Below are positions 17,495 to 25,873 of a stretch of DNA of 49,711 nucleotides, piece by piece (position 1 is the stretch's first letter; every line of letters starts with the position of its first letter). Made by a program: the position numbers and the translations under genes. Location: the NCBI GenBank assembly GCA_002085445.1, contig NBMI01000039.1:1-49711 (forward strand). Direction: 5' to 3'. Origin of the DNA: Candidatus Parabeggiatoa sp. nov. 2 (GTDB lineage Bacteria; Pseudomonadota; Gammaproteobacteria; Beggiatoales; Beggiatoaceae). The notes under the pieces are model-generated. The model was not told the origin of the DNA. It saw only the letters and a list, made by a program, of their open reading frames with translations, and made no database searches.

Positions 17495-17576
17495 TTCACC
17501 CTGTTGAGTTGATAAAGGGAGACGACAGTTATTTTTATCTGAGCGTTGATGGGCAATATTACTGTATTCCTTGGGT
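17493..17576. repeat. 84-bp direct copy of the 5' part of the DUF2442 gene
   Basis: Identical to 17245-17328 except for one base, at a distance of 248 bp. It begins at the gene's own stop codon and closes after eight further bases, so it encodes nothing complete. Confidence 0.9.
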
Positions 17577-17607
17577 ATAATACTTACCTCCAACGCGTAT
17601 AAGCAGT

Positions 17608-17907
17608 TTACCAGCCCAGTGTCATAAACAGGGCCACTATTTCAGGAAAGCCCCATAAGTAAAGATGATTTGTTATCTCTTTGACATTATTCAATATTGT
17701 TGCAATGAAGTCGATATAGTTATCTCTAACGCCACCTATTCCTCGATTATACCAAGGATCAAGCATGGTAACGGTGGCTTCCAAGCCCAATGATTTAAGT
17801 AATTTGATACTTTCATTGACTTCTATGGGCGGTAAAATCACAACACCATTTTTCTCTAAATTCTCATTGAGTTCGTTTTTTAAATTTAAGACGACATTTT
17901 CACTCAT
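17608..17907 (-). CDS. Hypothetical protein
   Basis: A 99-residue protein I do not recognise. It begins MSENVVLNLKNELNENLEKN, with an amphipathic helix, then a strand GVVILPPIE, a helix IKLLKSLGLE, and ends in a hydrophobic tail HLYLWGFPEIVALFMTLGW that could be a short membrane segment. The start is ATG 17907. Sense codons and composition are plausible for a gene, but there is no operon partner: it is convergent with the DUF2442 gene and its repeat copy. Confidence 0.45.
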   Translation of the reverse strand: MSENVVLNLKNELNENLEKNGVVILPPIEVNESIKLLKSLGLEATVTMLDPWYNRGIGGVRDNYIDFIATILNNVKEITNHLYLWGFPEIVALFMTLGW

Positions 17908-17953
17908 AATGTTAGACTCAGGTAATTTTGTCGATGGTTTTATCTTTGTTTAA

Positions 17954-18132
17954 CCTATAACCGAAGTATTCCAGCAGAAGTTAATTAACAAGTGAGATGG
18001 AGTACTTAGCGATCCTTGTACGAGCCGCGACAAAGGTGTCTGTAAGGCAAAGCCTTTGCTCCGCGATGGTTCAACTCCTTTTTAATGGGCAAATGAAATG
18101 CTCGTAATTTATTGTTGCACGGTTATAAAGTC
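17954..18132. other. Intergenic region, nothing recognised
   Basis: Contains short palindromic words (GGCAAAGCCTTTGCTCC at about 18045-18061) and no open frame of note. With the repeat block at 18133-18690 it makes an 890-bp non-coding stretch up to the DUF4846 gene. Confidence 0.4.
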
Positions 18133-18575
18133 AAGTATTACACTGTTTTGGGGGCCATAAAATACTTCTTCGCTTTTCAAATTAAAGTATGGCCCTATAT
18201 CGCGTAAAAATACCTATTTTTTGTAGGTATTAATTTGAAGCCTTTCACGAAAATTTGAATTAGACACTGGCAAGGCAAGCCTTCCACGAAAAAATGAATT
18301 ATACTGAACGTACTTCAAATCCGTGGAAATGACTCCCAGTCAAATTACTACGAAAAAATGAATTATACTGAACGTACTTCAAATCCGTGGAAATGACTCC
18401 CAGTCAAATTACTAAAGTATTACACAGTTTTGGGGGCCATAAAATACTTCTTCGCGGTTAAAATTAAAGTCTGGCCCTATAACGCGCAAAAATACCTATT
18501 TTTTGTAGGTATTAATTTCAAGCCTTCCACGAAAATTTGAATTAGACACTGGCAAGGCAAGCCTTCCACGAAAAA
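18133..18575. repeat. 160-bp direct repeats flanking a 64-bp tandem duplication
   Basis: 18133-18294 and 18415-18575 are near-identical; both start AAGTATTACAC and hold GGGGGCCATAAAATACTTCT and AATACCTATTTTTTGTAGGT. Between them a 64-bp unit (ACGAAAAAATGAATTATACT and so on) occurs twice in tandem, 18286-18349 and 18350-18413, overlapping the end of the first copy. Confidence 0.85.
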
Positions 18576-18647
18576 GTCGAGGAACATCCACCACCGCGAA
18601 CCAATCGGGGCGTTTATACCAATTAGGGTGGTGTACGTCGTAACATA

Positions 18648-18690
18648 AACGTGAGTTCGACTTTAAATATCAGTGAGTTATATATACTTA
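18648..18690. repeat. Solo end of the ACGTGAGTTCGACTTT MITE family
   Basis: AACGTGAGTTCGACTTTAAA followed by TATCAGTGAGTTATATA matches the inverted right end of the 266-bp element at 22589-22854. The rest of the element is absent. Confidence 0.7.
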
Positions 18691-18802
18691 ACAAGGCCAC
18701 AAACTAAACTTTTCTGTCACTTCGAGTCCCGACGATATTCCCAATGGCAAAAGTACAAATTATGCCCGTGCAGAATATAACAAACCTCGGAAGTTTTGAA
18801 CA

Positions 18803-19654
18803 ATGAAACAAATAATCCATTACAAATTGACTTTATTTTTCGCGTTAATTTTAGCCTGTCTTCCAATAGAAGCGACGGCTTGGAAAGACTATCCTTGGCT
18901 AAAAAGCCATAACGACAACCACGCGCTGGTAAATCGGATAGCCGTGCCGACGGGTTTCGAGAGAATGCCCGTTTTGAAGGATAGCTTTGGAGACTGGCTA
19001 CGTCATTTACCGTTAAAACAGGGTAAACCGCCTGTCTATTTTTACAATGGGCGCAAGAAAGGTAATCAATCGGCGCATCATGCCGTCATTGATATTGATG
19101 TGAGCAATCGAGATTTACAACAGTGTGCGGATGCTGTTATCCGGCTGAGGGCGGAATATTTCTATTCAAAGGGCAATTATGCCGCTATCCATTTTAATTT
19201 CACGAGCGGCGATAAAGCCTCCTATAGAAAATGGATGAAAGGCTATCGCCCGTTAGTCAGGGGCAACAAAGTCAAATGGCGTAAAAAACGCCGCTATGAT
19301 AGTTCTCACCGAACATTTAGGAGATATACCGAAACGGTATTTATATACGCGGGCAGTTATTCATTGAGTCAAGAACTCAAGCCAGTTAAAAATATCAACG
19401 ACATGAAAATCGGTGATATTTTCATCAAGGGAGGATTTCCCGGACATGCGGTTATTGTGGTTGACATGGCTATTAACAAAACCACCGGCAAAAAGATATT
19501 TCTGTTAGCACAAAGTTACATGCCAGCGCAAGATATTCACATTTTAGTGAATCCGTCCAATGACAAATTAACTCCTTGGTATAAATTGGATTTTGGAGAA
19601 AGGCTTTATACGCCCGAATGGATTTTTAGTCGGGAACAACTCAAAAGATTCTAG
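18803..19654 (+). CDS. DUF4846 domain-containing secreted protein
   Basis: A 283-residue protein. The N-terminal signal peptide (about 1-26, ending IEATA-W) has a short basic n-region and hydrophobic core LTLFFALILACLP; a C at about 19 might suggest a lipoprotein but lacks a clear lipobox. The mature part carries family stretches: RIAVPTGFERMPVLKDSFGDWLRHLPL, HHAVIDIDVSNRDLQQCADAVIRLRAEYFYS, and GDIFIKGGFPGHAVIVVDMA. This layout is that of DUF4846, found widely in Bacteroidetes and some proteobacteria, with unknown function. The start is ATG 18803 with a weak GGAAG site, close to an AACCTCGG repeat copy. It should be periplasmic or surface-bound. Confidence 0.85.
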   Translation: MKQIIHYKLTLFFALILACLPIEATAWKDYPWLKSHNDNHALVNRIAVPTGFERMPVLKDSFGDWLRHLPLKQGKPPVYFYNGRKKGNQSAHHAVIDIDVSNRDLQQCADAVIRLRAEYFYSKGNYAAIHFNFTSGDKASYRKWMKGYRPLVRGNKVKWRKKRRYDSSHRTFRRYTETVFIYAGSYSLSQELKPVKNINDMKIGDIFIKGGFPGHAVIVVDMAINKTTGKKIFLLAQSYMPAQDIHILVNPSNDKLTPWYKLDFGERLYTPEWIFSREQLKRF

Positions 19655-19769
19655 TAGTCTGACATGCCACTCACCATAAGATAACAACCGTTATTCCAAA
19701 AAGGGTTGCACACAAGCGCCGTACATGACATTATTCATGGTTCAGTACTATTTCAAAAAAGGCGAAATC

Positions 19770-19985
19770 ATGAAAATTGGATTAATACTCCTAATAAGTG
19801 GATTCATACTTGTAATAAGTGGCGGTATCTTATATCTTTTCACAAAAGTGCCTACGTTTGTCTGGATTATTATGGTGGTGGCGGGATTTCTATTGATGGT
19901 AGGTAGTGGTAGGGCAGGCGGTGGAGGCGGCGATGAAGAGAGTGGTAGCAACGACGGTGGTGGCGGTGGCGGTGGCGTATCATAA
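19770..19985 (+). CDS. Small membrane protein with glycine-rich tail
   Basis: About 71 residues. The start ATG 19770 was chosen over an earlier in-frame ATG (19725) because an AAGGCG ribosome site lies just before it and MKIGLILLISGFILVISGGI begins a helix at once. Two membrane helices (about 2-22 and 28-46) are followed by a tail GSGRAGGGGGDEESGSNDGG ending in seven glycines. Such Gly-rich C-termini occur in YgcG/DUF2207-like membrane proteins. It follows the DUF4846 gene by about 115 bp in the same direction and is closed by a hairpin at 20011-20037. Confidence 0.65.
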   Translation: MKIGLILLISGFILVISGGILYLFTKVPTFVWIIMVVAGFLLMVGSGRAGGGGGDEESGSNDGGGGGGGVS

Positions 19986-20010
19986 GTTATTGATTATTAT
20001 ATAATCTTAG

Positions 20011-20037
20011 TTTTCTCGTTACCGTTAGACGAGAAAA
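20011..20037 (+). terminator. Hairpin after the small membrane protein gene
   Basis: TTTTCTCGT (20011-20019) pairs with ACGAGAAAA (20029-20037) around a 9-nt loop. There is no long T run after it on the plus strand, but T residues are part of the stem. Confidence 0.5.
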
Positions 20038-20174
20038 TTCTCTATTGAGAGCCTCTTGCAAAACTCTTATGAAAATGGAATTTTTTTAGCACGGCAAAAA
20101 TTTTTCATGAAAAACTGATTCCGAGAAGCTTTTTAAGTCGCTTCGCTGTGTGACTTCGTTTCGCAATTATACTT

Positions 20175-20346
20175 AAGTACTCGCGCAAAAGTTTGTCGGT
20201 ATTTTGACGACGAAAACGACTGTTTTTGTTTTGAAAACATAAGTACGGGTACTTATAAGTACCCGTGCAAGAGTTTTCCAGTGTTATGGGCCCAAAAGTC
20301 ATTGTTTTTGTTAGGTTTATTTTTTTAAATACCTGCACGAGTACTT
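20175..20346. repeat. Two adjacent elements with AAGTACCCGTGCA terminal inverted repeats
   Basis: An 80-bp element (20175-20254) and a 90-bp element (20257-20346) lie side by side, separated by two bases. At the junction they create the perfect 20-bp palindrome at 20246-20265 (CGGGTACTTATAAGTACCCG). The second element closely matches 28599-28689 (shared AAGAGTTT, TTATGGG, TTGTTTTTGTTAGGTTTATT). The interior of the first is the reverse complement of 28284-28350. Confidence 0.8.
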
Positions 20347-20370
20347 AGCATTTTTCGCTTGGGCTAAATA

Positions 20371-20520
20371 CAAAAAAGGGCAAACACTAAAGTGCGCCCC
20401 TACAAAAAATGTACTTAACGCAAAAGCTAAACGCGATATAAATTAAAGTTTTGATGATTTTATTGAGCGAATGAAGAGTTACAAGAAAAAGCCTTGTGTC
20501 TTAGCTGCGCTGTGTGGGTT
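20371..20520. other. Spacer with GTAGGGGC-type hairpin word
   Basis: AAAAAAGGGCAAACACTAAA followed by GTGCGCCCCTAC is a member of the GTAGGGGC family seen at 5945-5976 and 48400-48440. It lies downstream of sodB and may serve as its terminator; the pairing is imperfect. Confidence 0.35.
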
Positions 20521-20523
20521 CGG

Positions 20524-21102
20524 TTAGCCGAAATTCTTAGCCACAAAGTCCCAATTGACCAAATTCCAGAACGCTCCTACATATTTTGGACGAGCGTTGC
20601 GGTAGTCAATATAATAGGCATGTTCCCATACATCGCAGGTGAGTAGCGCGGTTTGCCCAGAAGTCATCGGCGTACCGGCATTACTGGTGCTTACCAAAGC
20701 TAAACTCCCATCGGCATTTTTCACCAGCCAACCCCAACCCGAGCCAAACGTTGTCACCGCCGTTTTGGTAAATTCTTCTTTGAACTTATCAAACGAGCCA
20801 AATGTGCTGTTGATGGCATCCGCCAAAGCACCAGAGGGTTGTCCACCCCCGTTGGGACTCAAACAGTTCCAATAAAAGGTGTGGTTCCAGATTTGGGCGG
20901 CGTTATTGAAAATCCCACCGGATGACTTTTTAACAATGTCTTCCAATGACATATCGGCAAATTCAGTCCCCTTAATCAGGTTATTCAAGTTAGTCACGTA
21001 GGTTTGGTGATGTTTGCCGTAATGAAACTCCAAGGTTTCTTTGGAGATGTGTGGCTCTAAGGCGTTGAGTTCGTAAGGCAATGCCGGTAACGTATGTTCC
21101 AT
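20524..21102 (-). CDS. sodB: Superoxide dismutase [Fe]
   Basis: A cytoplasmic enzyme that dismutates superoxide to oxygen and hydrogen peroxide. The 192 residues are the usual length. Metal ligands are H27 (LEFHYGKHH), H75 ([12 protein letters not shown]), D158 and H162 ([20 protein letters not shown]). Q71 in AAQIWNH and the absence of the manganese-type glycine/glutamine pattern favour the iron type. The start ATG 21102 is followed by [10 protein letters not shown], typical of the family. The gene is monocistronic, divergent from argE with a 247-bp gap. Confidence 0.96.
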   Translation of the reverse strand: MEHTLPALPYELNALEPHISKETLEFHYGKHHQTYVTNLNNLIKGTEFADMSLEDIVKKSSGGIFNNAAQIWNHTFYWNCLSPNGGGQPSGALADAINSTFGSFDKFKEEFTKTAVTTFGSGWGWLVKNADGSLALVSTSNAGTPMTSGQTALLTCDVWEHAYYIDYRNARPKYVGAFWNLVNWDFVAKNFG

Positions 21103-21349
21103 TGGTGTTCCTGTGCAAGTTATTGAATAAAAAAAGATTTAATAATAACCCCCGGTGCTTGGCTCAAAGCGAGTACTGAGATAGCTTTGCTCCGCTTTTC
21201 AGTGATCCGTTTTCAGAATCGTTGCACGATGGCTAAAACCGAGTGTTTTTTTAGATAAGGGGGACGAATTGACAAACAAATCTACGACGCTTGTCCACAG
21301 CATAATTTTGGTATATCTTGCTCTATTTTCAACCCCGGATAACTGATGA

Positions 21350-22555
21350 ATGACTGCTAAAATCCCTTCTGTGCTGACCATGATCAGCGAATTAATTGCA
21401 ATCCCTTCAGTCAGTTGCGTCAATCAGGCGCAAGATCAAAGTAATCAAGCCGTGATTGAGCGACTGGCAAATTGGTGTAACGATTTAGGTTTTAACACTG
21501 ATATTTTGCCCGTTCCAAATCATCCGGGTAAATTCAATTTGGTGGCAACTTTGGGCAGTGGCGACGGTGGCTTAGTATTGGCGGGGCATACGGACACCGT
21601 GCCTTATGATGCGGGGCGTTGGCAAAATGATCCGTTTCGCCTGACTGAGGCTGATAACCGTTTATATGGTTTGGGCACCGCGGATATGAAAGCCTTTTTT
21701 GCCCTTGCGCTGACGGCCGCTGCACCATTTTCCCCTCTTTTATCAAAGGCCCCATTTCCCTCTCCTTTATCAAAGGGGAACAAGGGGGAATTTCTACGCC
21801 AGCCTTTAATCATACTCGCTACCGCTGATGAAGAAAGCACGATGTCTGGGGCGCGTGCGCTGGTGGCAGCGGGACATCCTAAGGCACGTTATGCGGTGAT
21901 AGGTGAACCGACGGGATTGCGTCCGGTGCGTATGCACAAAGGGATTTTTATGGAGGCCATTCGTTTGCGGGGGCAGTCTGGACATTCTAGTGATCCAAGC
22001 TTGGGCAACAATGCCTTGGAAGGGATCTATCAAGTCATCGGAGAATTGTTGAAATGGCGTAAGCAATTGCAAGCCACCCACGTTAATCCGTTATTCCATA
22101 TACCCGTGCCAACTATGAATTTGGGACACCTTCATGGTGGCGACAATCCTAACCGTATTTGTGCGGATTGTGAACTACAGTTGGATTTGCGCCCACTGCC
22201 GGGCATGGATATGGAAGAATTGCGGGCCGTACTTCGACAACGTGTGCAGCAAGTTTTGGAGGGCAGCGGTTTAGAGATAGAATTTGTACCGCTATCTGAG
22301 GGCACTCCGGCGATGGAAACGTCCGCCCAAACGGAAATTGTCCAAGTTGCGGAGCGTTTGACGAAACACACCGCTTCCGCAGTTGCGTTTGGCACGGAAG
22401 CCCCGTACTTAACCGCGCTGGGCATGGACACGATTGTGTTAGGCCCTGGAGACATCGCGCAAGCGCATCAGCCCGATGAATTTATCGCGCTGAATCGGTT
22501 GCAACCGATGATAGATGTTTTAACGCAGTTGATTAGGCATTTTTGCCTTGGGTAA
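21350..22555 (+). CDS. argE: Acetylornithine deacetylase with in-frame repeat insertion
   Basis: An M20-family zinc hydrolase that removes acetate from N-acetylornithine in arginine synthesis. Motifs in order are AGHTDTVP (H80, D82), GTADMKAFFA (D112), TADEEST (E161, E162), GEPTGLRPVRMHKG and GDIAQAHQPDEF (final His ligand). The glutamate pair is numbered E144/E145 in E. coli ArgE as I recall, so about 17 residues are extra. They lie at about 125-150 (FSPLLSKAPFPSPLSKGNKG), encoded by TTTATCAAAGG repeat DNA at 21730-21795. The insertion is between the metal sites, probably on a surface loop. The stop TAA belongs to a TAATGGG repeat. argA, the first gene of the same pathway, follows at 24422, separated by a MITE, a coiled-coil gene and repeats. 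Confidence 0.94.
   Translation: MTAKIPSVLTMISELIAIPSVSCVNQAQDQSNQAVIERLANWCNDLGFNTDILPVPNHPGKFNLVATLGSGDGGLVLAGHTDTVPYDAGRWQNDPFRLTEADNRLYGLGTADMKAFFALALTAAAPFSPLLSKAPFPSPLSKGNKGEFLRQPLIILATADEESTMSGARALVAAGHPKARYAVIGEPTGLRPVRMHKGIFMEAIRLRGQSGHSSDPSLGNNALEGIYQVIGELLKWRKQLQATHVNPLFHIPVPTMNLGHLHGGDNPNRICADCELQLDLRPLPGMDMEELRAVLRQRVQQVLEGSGLEIEFVPLSEGTPAMETSAQTEIVQVAERLTKHTASAVAFGTEAPYLTALGMDTIVLGPGDIAQAHQPDEFIALNRLQPMIDVLTQLIRHFCLG
21728..21795. repeat. In-frame TTTATCAAAGG repeat inside argE
   Basis: Two units of CCCTCTTTTATCAAAGGCC and CTCCTTTATCAAAGGGG, followed by AACAAGGGGGAATTTC. They keep the reading frame and account for the extra residues of ArgE. Confidence 0.8.
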
Positions 22556-22573
22556 TGGGTAATGGGTAATGGC
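22550..22573. repeat. TAATGGG units forming the argE stop
   Basis: GGGTAATGGGTAATGGCAA; the first TAA (22553-22555) is the argE stop codon. Confidence 0.8.
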
Positions 22574-22588
22574 AAATAATTACCAATT

Positions 22589-22854
22589 AACGTGAGTTCG
22601 ACTTTTCAATAAGTTATATAAAGTTATATTAATCAATTGGTTGAAAATAATTAATTGATTAAAAAAAAATATTCGATTAAACCCTTAGCATTAATACGTT
22701 AATAACCGCTCCCATTGTGGGCCATAGAATGTTAGAGTCAAGTTTTGCTTGTTTGTTTTGTTTTTAACTGATTGATTCAAAAGTCATTATGAATAACTAT
22801 TTTATATAATTAATAATTATATAAATCACTGAGATTTAAAGTCGAACTCACGTT
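22589..22854. repeat. 266-bp MITE-like element, ACGTGAGTTCGACTTT terminal inverted repeats
   Basis: The left end AACGTGAGTTCGACTTT (22589-22605) and right end AAAGTCGAACTCACGTT (22838-22854) are perfect inverted repeats. The interior is AT-rich with the conserved words ACCCTTAGCATTAATACGTT and TTGTGGGCCAT. Related copies lie at 36280-36543, 36986-37219, 38440-38600, 40776-40850 (fragment) and 18648-18690 (end only). There is no open frame for a transposase. Confidence 0.88.
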
Positions 22855-22870
22855 ATTAATAAACTGATTA

Positions 22871-23221
22871 CTATACGCTAGCCCTTAAATGTTCTTCGTG
22901 CAACATCTGATACAGAGCGTTACCTCTGGCGAGCTCGATATCCTTCAGCTCGGACATTTCTCTTTCCTCTTTTAGTTCTTCGCGCACGAAATGCAATTCC
23001 TCTCCCAATTGTGAGTTATGCGCTCTCATTTGCGAGTTTTCTGCTCTTAATAGCGAGTTCTCCTCTCTAAATCGCGCTTTTTCAACTCGCAATCGTGAAA
23101 TATCCGTTCTCAATCGTGAGTTTTCTTCTTTCAGGACATGAACAGAAGATTCACTGCCCCCCGAAATACGCACTTTTGATGGTCTATTAATTTTAACTGT
23201 CATTGTCTTCATCCGATTCAT
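22871..23221 (-). CDS. Small coiled-coil protein
   Basis: A 116-residue protein, unrecognised by name. After a basic N-terminus (MNRMKTMTVKINRPSKVRIS) it forms one long heptad coiled coil from about 28 to 95: RLRTDIS, RLRVEKA, RFREENS, LLRAENS, QMRAHNS, QLGEELH. Hydrophobic residues sit at two positions of each heptad and ENS recurs. This suggests a parallel dimer or trimer, perhaps a structural or anchoring part. The start could be the ATG at 23221 or an internal one at 23206 (MTVKI). A perfect inverted repeat GTTAACAAAAGTTAAC lies at about 23226-23241, just before the start. The gene stands between a MITE (22589-22854) and the repeat field before argA. Confidence 0.6.
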   Translation of the reverse strand: MNRMKTMTVKINRPSKVRISGGSESSVHVLKEENSRLRTDISRLRVEKARFREENSLLRAENSQMRAHNSQLGEELHFVREELKEEREMSELKDIELARGNALYQMLHEEHLRASV

Positions 23222-23225
23222 TTAT

Positions 23226-23241
23226 GTTAACAAAAGTTAAC
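23226..23241. promoter_or_regulatory. GTTAAC inverted repeat upstream of the coiled-coil gene
   Basis: GTTAACAAAAGTTAAC, two GTTAAC half-sites separated by four bases, immediately upstream of the start at 23221. It is a possible operator, by position only. Confidence 0.3.
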
Positions 23242-24008
23242 AATAGCACTCCTAAGAGTGGGTGAATCTACCAAAGGCTACCGAAAATTATTGAGAGCCG
23301 CTTATACAATCTGAATTCGCTTGGGGAAAAGCAAATTGATAGATTGTAAGTCTCAGGTTTTACCAGTACGACATTGAGTACTGAACCATATGCCTGCCGC
23401 TTTATATAAGTTTAATCATATAAAAAATTATCATAAAAGTCAATCATTTTTTCCAGCACATGCCGAAGAATTGGTATTGTTTGTGAAGATTTGTTAATAA
23501 ATTGGGTCATAAGCATGAACCTTTATAAAAAATTGGCCTGTTTTTTTTGGGGGAAATATCCTTGGGCGATTTGCCAACTCCCAAACGCTGATTATTGAGC
23601 ATGGCTGATAATTAAAAGGGTAGACGGTTTTTCAATGTTCGTCAAATAGTCTCATGTAATTGGTATACTTTGCGCGGCTAAAAACTACCAAGCGAAAGAT
23701 AATGAAAAATGAAAAAAGTTAAAATGATCTCGCGTAGCGAAGTACGATTTGTTACCGTGCTAAGTCTAATTGGTTTCCTCGGAATCCGTTTTTCCATTGG
23801 AAAAATTCTTGCCGCGAATTGGTAATTGGTTGCTATAGATATTCAGATAATTAAGTAGGTACGGATAAATAACAATTTTGGTGACTGTTCGTAGTAGTCG
23901 CTTTAGCGACTCACAAGCCGCTCGTTATGAGCCTTAGACTTTTGTTTACCCACTTATTTAGTACCCTTTAGGGTACAGTCGTTTTTCAATTATCATTTTT
24001 CAGTTTTC
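23242..24008. other. Long intergenic stretch without a supported gene
   Basis: Contains a CGTAGTAGTCGCTTTAGCGAC word at about 23890 that recurs at 40630-40770, a GTACCCTTTAGGGTAC palindrome at about 23968-23983 that recurs inside the MITE at 25874-26077, and otherwise AT-rich unique sequence. Confidence 0.4.
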
Positions 24009-24400
24009 ATTGGTATAAGACGAGTGAGTGATTGAATTAGTTATAAAATGACTCATTTACATTCATTAACCTTTTTCAGTTTTCATTGGTATAAGACGAT
24101 TGAGTCATTGAATTAGTTATAAAATAAGTCATTTACATTAACCTTTTTCAGTTTTCATTGGTATAAGACGATTGAGTCATTGAATTAGTTATAAAATGAG
24201 TCATTTACATTAACAGTTTTCAGTTTTAATTTTTCATTGGCATAAGAGTGAGTCATTGAATTAGTTATAAAATAAGTCATTTACATTAACAGTTTTCAGT
24301 TTTCATTGGTATAAGACGATTGAGTCATTGAATTAGTTATAAAATGAGTCATTTACATTAACAGTTTTCAGTTTTCAGTTTTCAGTTTTCATTGGTATAT
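24009..24400. repeat. Tandem field of CATTGGTATAAGACGATTGA units
   Basis: Five complete units and a partial sixth, starting at 24009, 24084, 24156, 24235, 24304 and 24390 (69-86 bp apart). Each carries CATTGGTATAAGACGATTGA, GAATTAGTTATAAAATGAGT and CATTTACATTAAC. Length differences come from extra CAGTTTT units. It ends about 20 bp before the argA start. Confidence 0.85.
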
Positions 24401-24421
24401 CCACCCTTTAAAAAATCTTAA

Positions 24422-25783
24422 ATGACTGACGCTACTAATAAAAACATTCCAACAAATAATACCCAACAATTTATCGACTGGTTTCGCAGTGCCTCTCCCT
24501 ATATTCATGCTCATCGTGGACGTACTTTTGTCCTATGCTTTGGGGGAGAGGCCGTACAAAGTTCCAATTTTTCCTATTTGATTCACGATATTGCCTTACT
24601 GAGCAGTTTAGGCATACGCTTAGTATTGATACATGGCATCCGCCCACAAATTGAACAAGGTTTGCAAGCGCGTGGGCGACAATCACGCTACAAGGATGGC
24701 ACACGTATTACGGATGAAGTCGCGCTTGAGTGTGTCAAAGCTGCTTGTGGAGAAGTCCGTACCGAAATTGAAAGCCTTTTATCAATGGGCTTGAGCAATT
24801 CCCCTACCGCCGATGTCCGCATTCGCACCGCATCAGGTAATTTTATTACCGCTCGCCCCGTCGGCATACGCGATGGCGTGGATTATGGTTACACGGGAGA
24901 AGTCCGCCGCGTTGATGCTGCTGCCATTACGCGCCGACTGGATGAAGGCTGTATCGTGTTGATTTCTCCAATAGGCTATTCTCCTACCGGAGAAACGTTC
25001 AATTTACTCACAGAAGAAGTCGCAACCGCGGTTGCTATTGCCTTACGAGCAGCTAAATGGATTTGTCTGACAGAAAATGGAAGACTCTTTGACAGCGCTG
25101 GGCAACTAGTACGGCAATTAACTGTAGTTGAAGCGCAACGCCGGTTGGAAAATCAACAATATTTTGATTCTAAAAGACAATTGACCAATGCAGTGCAAGC
25201 CTGTCAAAACGGCGTACAACGAGTGCATCTGGTTTCGCGGCAAATTGAAGGCGCTTTATTGCAGGAATTATTCACTCGTGATGGTACAGGCACACTCATT
25301 AGCACGGATCCGTTTGAACACATTCGCAAAGCCACTATAGACGATGTTGGCGGTTTGCTTGAATTGATTGCGCCTTTGGAAGAGGCCGGGATTTTGAGGC
25401 GCCGCTCCCGTGAAAAATTGGAAATGGAAATCAACCATTTTACAGTGCAACAGCGCGACGGTATGATCATAGCAGGTGCCGCCCTATATCCTTTTGTTGA
25501 GGAAGGCATGGCGGAATTAGCTTGTTTAGCCGTACATAGTCATTATCGCGGCGCGAACCGAGGTGATGCTTTACTGGCTTTTTTGGAGCGCGAGGCACGA
25601 CAAAAAGGGATTGCATACATTTTTGTTTTAACCACTCAAACGGCCCATTGGTTTCAGGAAAGGGGGTTTGTGGCGGCTGATTTGGATTCGTTGCCCGTCG
25701 AGAGACGGGCTTTGTACAATTACCAGCGCAACTCCAAAGTGTTTGTAAAGCTTATCAGTTTTTCAGTGAACAGTATTCACTGA
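24422..25783 (+). CDS. argA: Amino-acid N-acetyltransferase (N-acetylglutamate synthase)
   Basis: Catalyses acetylation of glutamate by acetyl-CoA, the first step of arginine synthesis; usually feedback-inhibited by arginine. The 453 residues hold an N-terminal amino-acid kinase-like domain (about 20-290: FVLCFGGEAVQ, LVLIHGIRPQIEQGL, GYTGEVRRVD, LISPIGYSPTGETFN, FDSKRQLTNAVQA) and a C-terminal GNAT acetyltransferase domain (about 305-445: IRKATIDDVGGLLELI, MAELACLAVHSHYRGANRGD). The start ATG 24422 directly follows a repeat field, with no clear ribosome site. Family members end near KVFVKPL; here NSKVFVK is followed by LISFSVNSIH, encoded by CAGTTTTTCAGTGAACAG repeat DNA. argE lies upstream on the same strand. 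Confidence 0.95.
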   Translation: MTDATNKNIPTNNTQQFIDWFRSASPYIHAHRGRTFVLCFGGEAVQSSNFSYLIHDIALLSSLGIRLVLIHGIRPQIEQGLQARGRQSRYKDGTRITDEVALECVKAACGEVRTEIESLLSMGLSNSPTADVRIRTASGNFITARPVGIRDGVDYGYTGEVRRVDAAAITRRLDEGCIVLISPIGYSPTGETFNLLTEEVATAVAIALRAAKWICLTENGRLFDSAGQLVRQLTVVEAQRRLENQQYFDSKRQLTNAVQACQNGVQRVHLVSRQIEGALLQELFTRDGTGTLISTDPFEHIRKATIDDVGGLLELIAPLEEAGILRRRSREKLEMEINHFTVQQRDGMIIAGAALYPFVEEGMAELACLAVHSHYRGANRGDALLAFLEREARQKGIAYIFVLTTQTAHWFQERGFVAADLDSLPVERRALYNYQRNSKVFVKLISFSVNSIH

Positions 25784-25860
25784 TCATGTAAAGTTATCAG
25801 TTTTTCAGTGAAAAGTGATCGTTCTCAGTTTTTCTGTGATCTGTGATCAGTTTTTCTGTG
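25757..25860. repeat. CAGTTTTTCAGTG / CTGTGATCAG tract at the argA 3' end
   Basis: Units CAGTTTTTCAGTGAA and TTTTTCTGTGATCTGTGATC overlap the last 9 codons and the TGA stop of argA. Related DNA continues at 26085-26140 into the end of the FimX-like gene. Confidence 0.8.
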
Positions 25861-25873
25861 ATCTGTGATTATT

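Noticed and set aside
17608..17907. DUF2442 neighbour as its toxin or antitoxin
   Set aside because: The two genes are convergent and not coupled, and the 99-residue protein shows no toxin motif, so no such role is assigned.
20105..20338. Open frame with FRRQNTDKLLREYL
   Set aside because: A related peptide (FRRKNTDKLLHGYL) appears at 28292-28480; both are translations of the AAGTACCCGTGCA-type elements, not genes.
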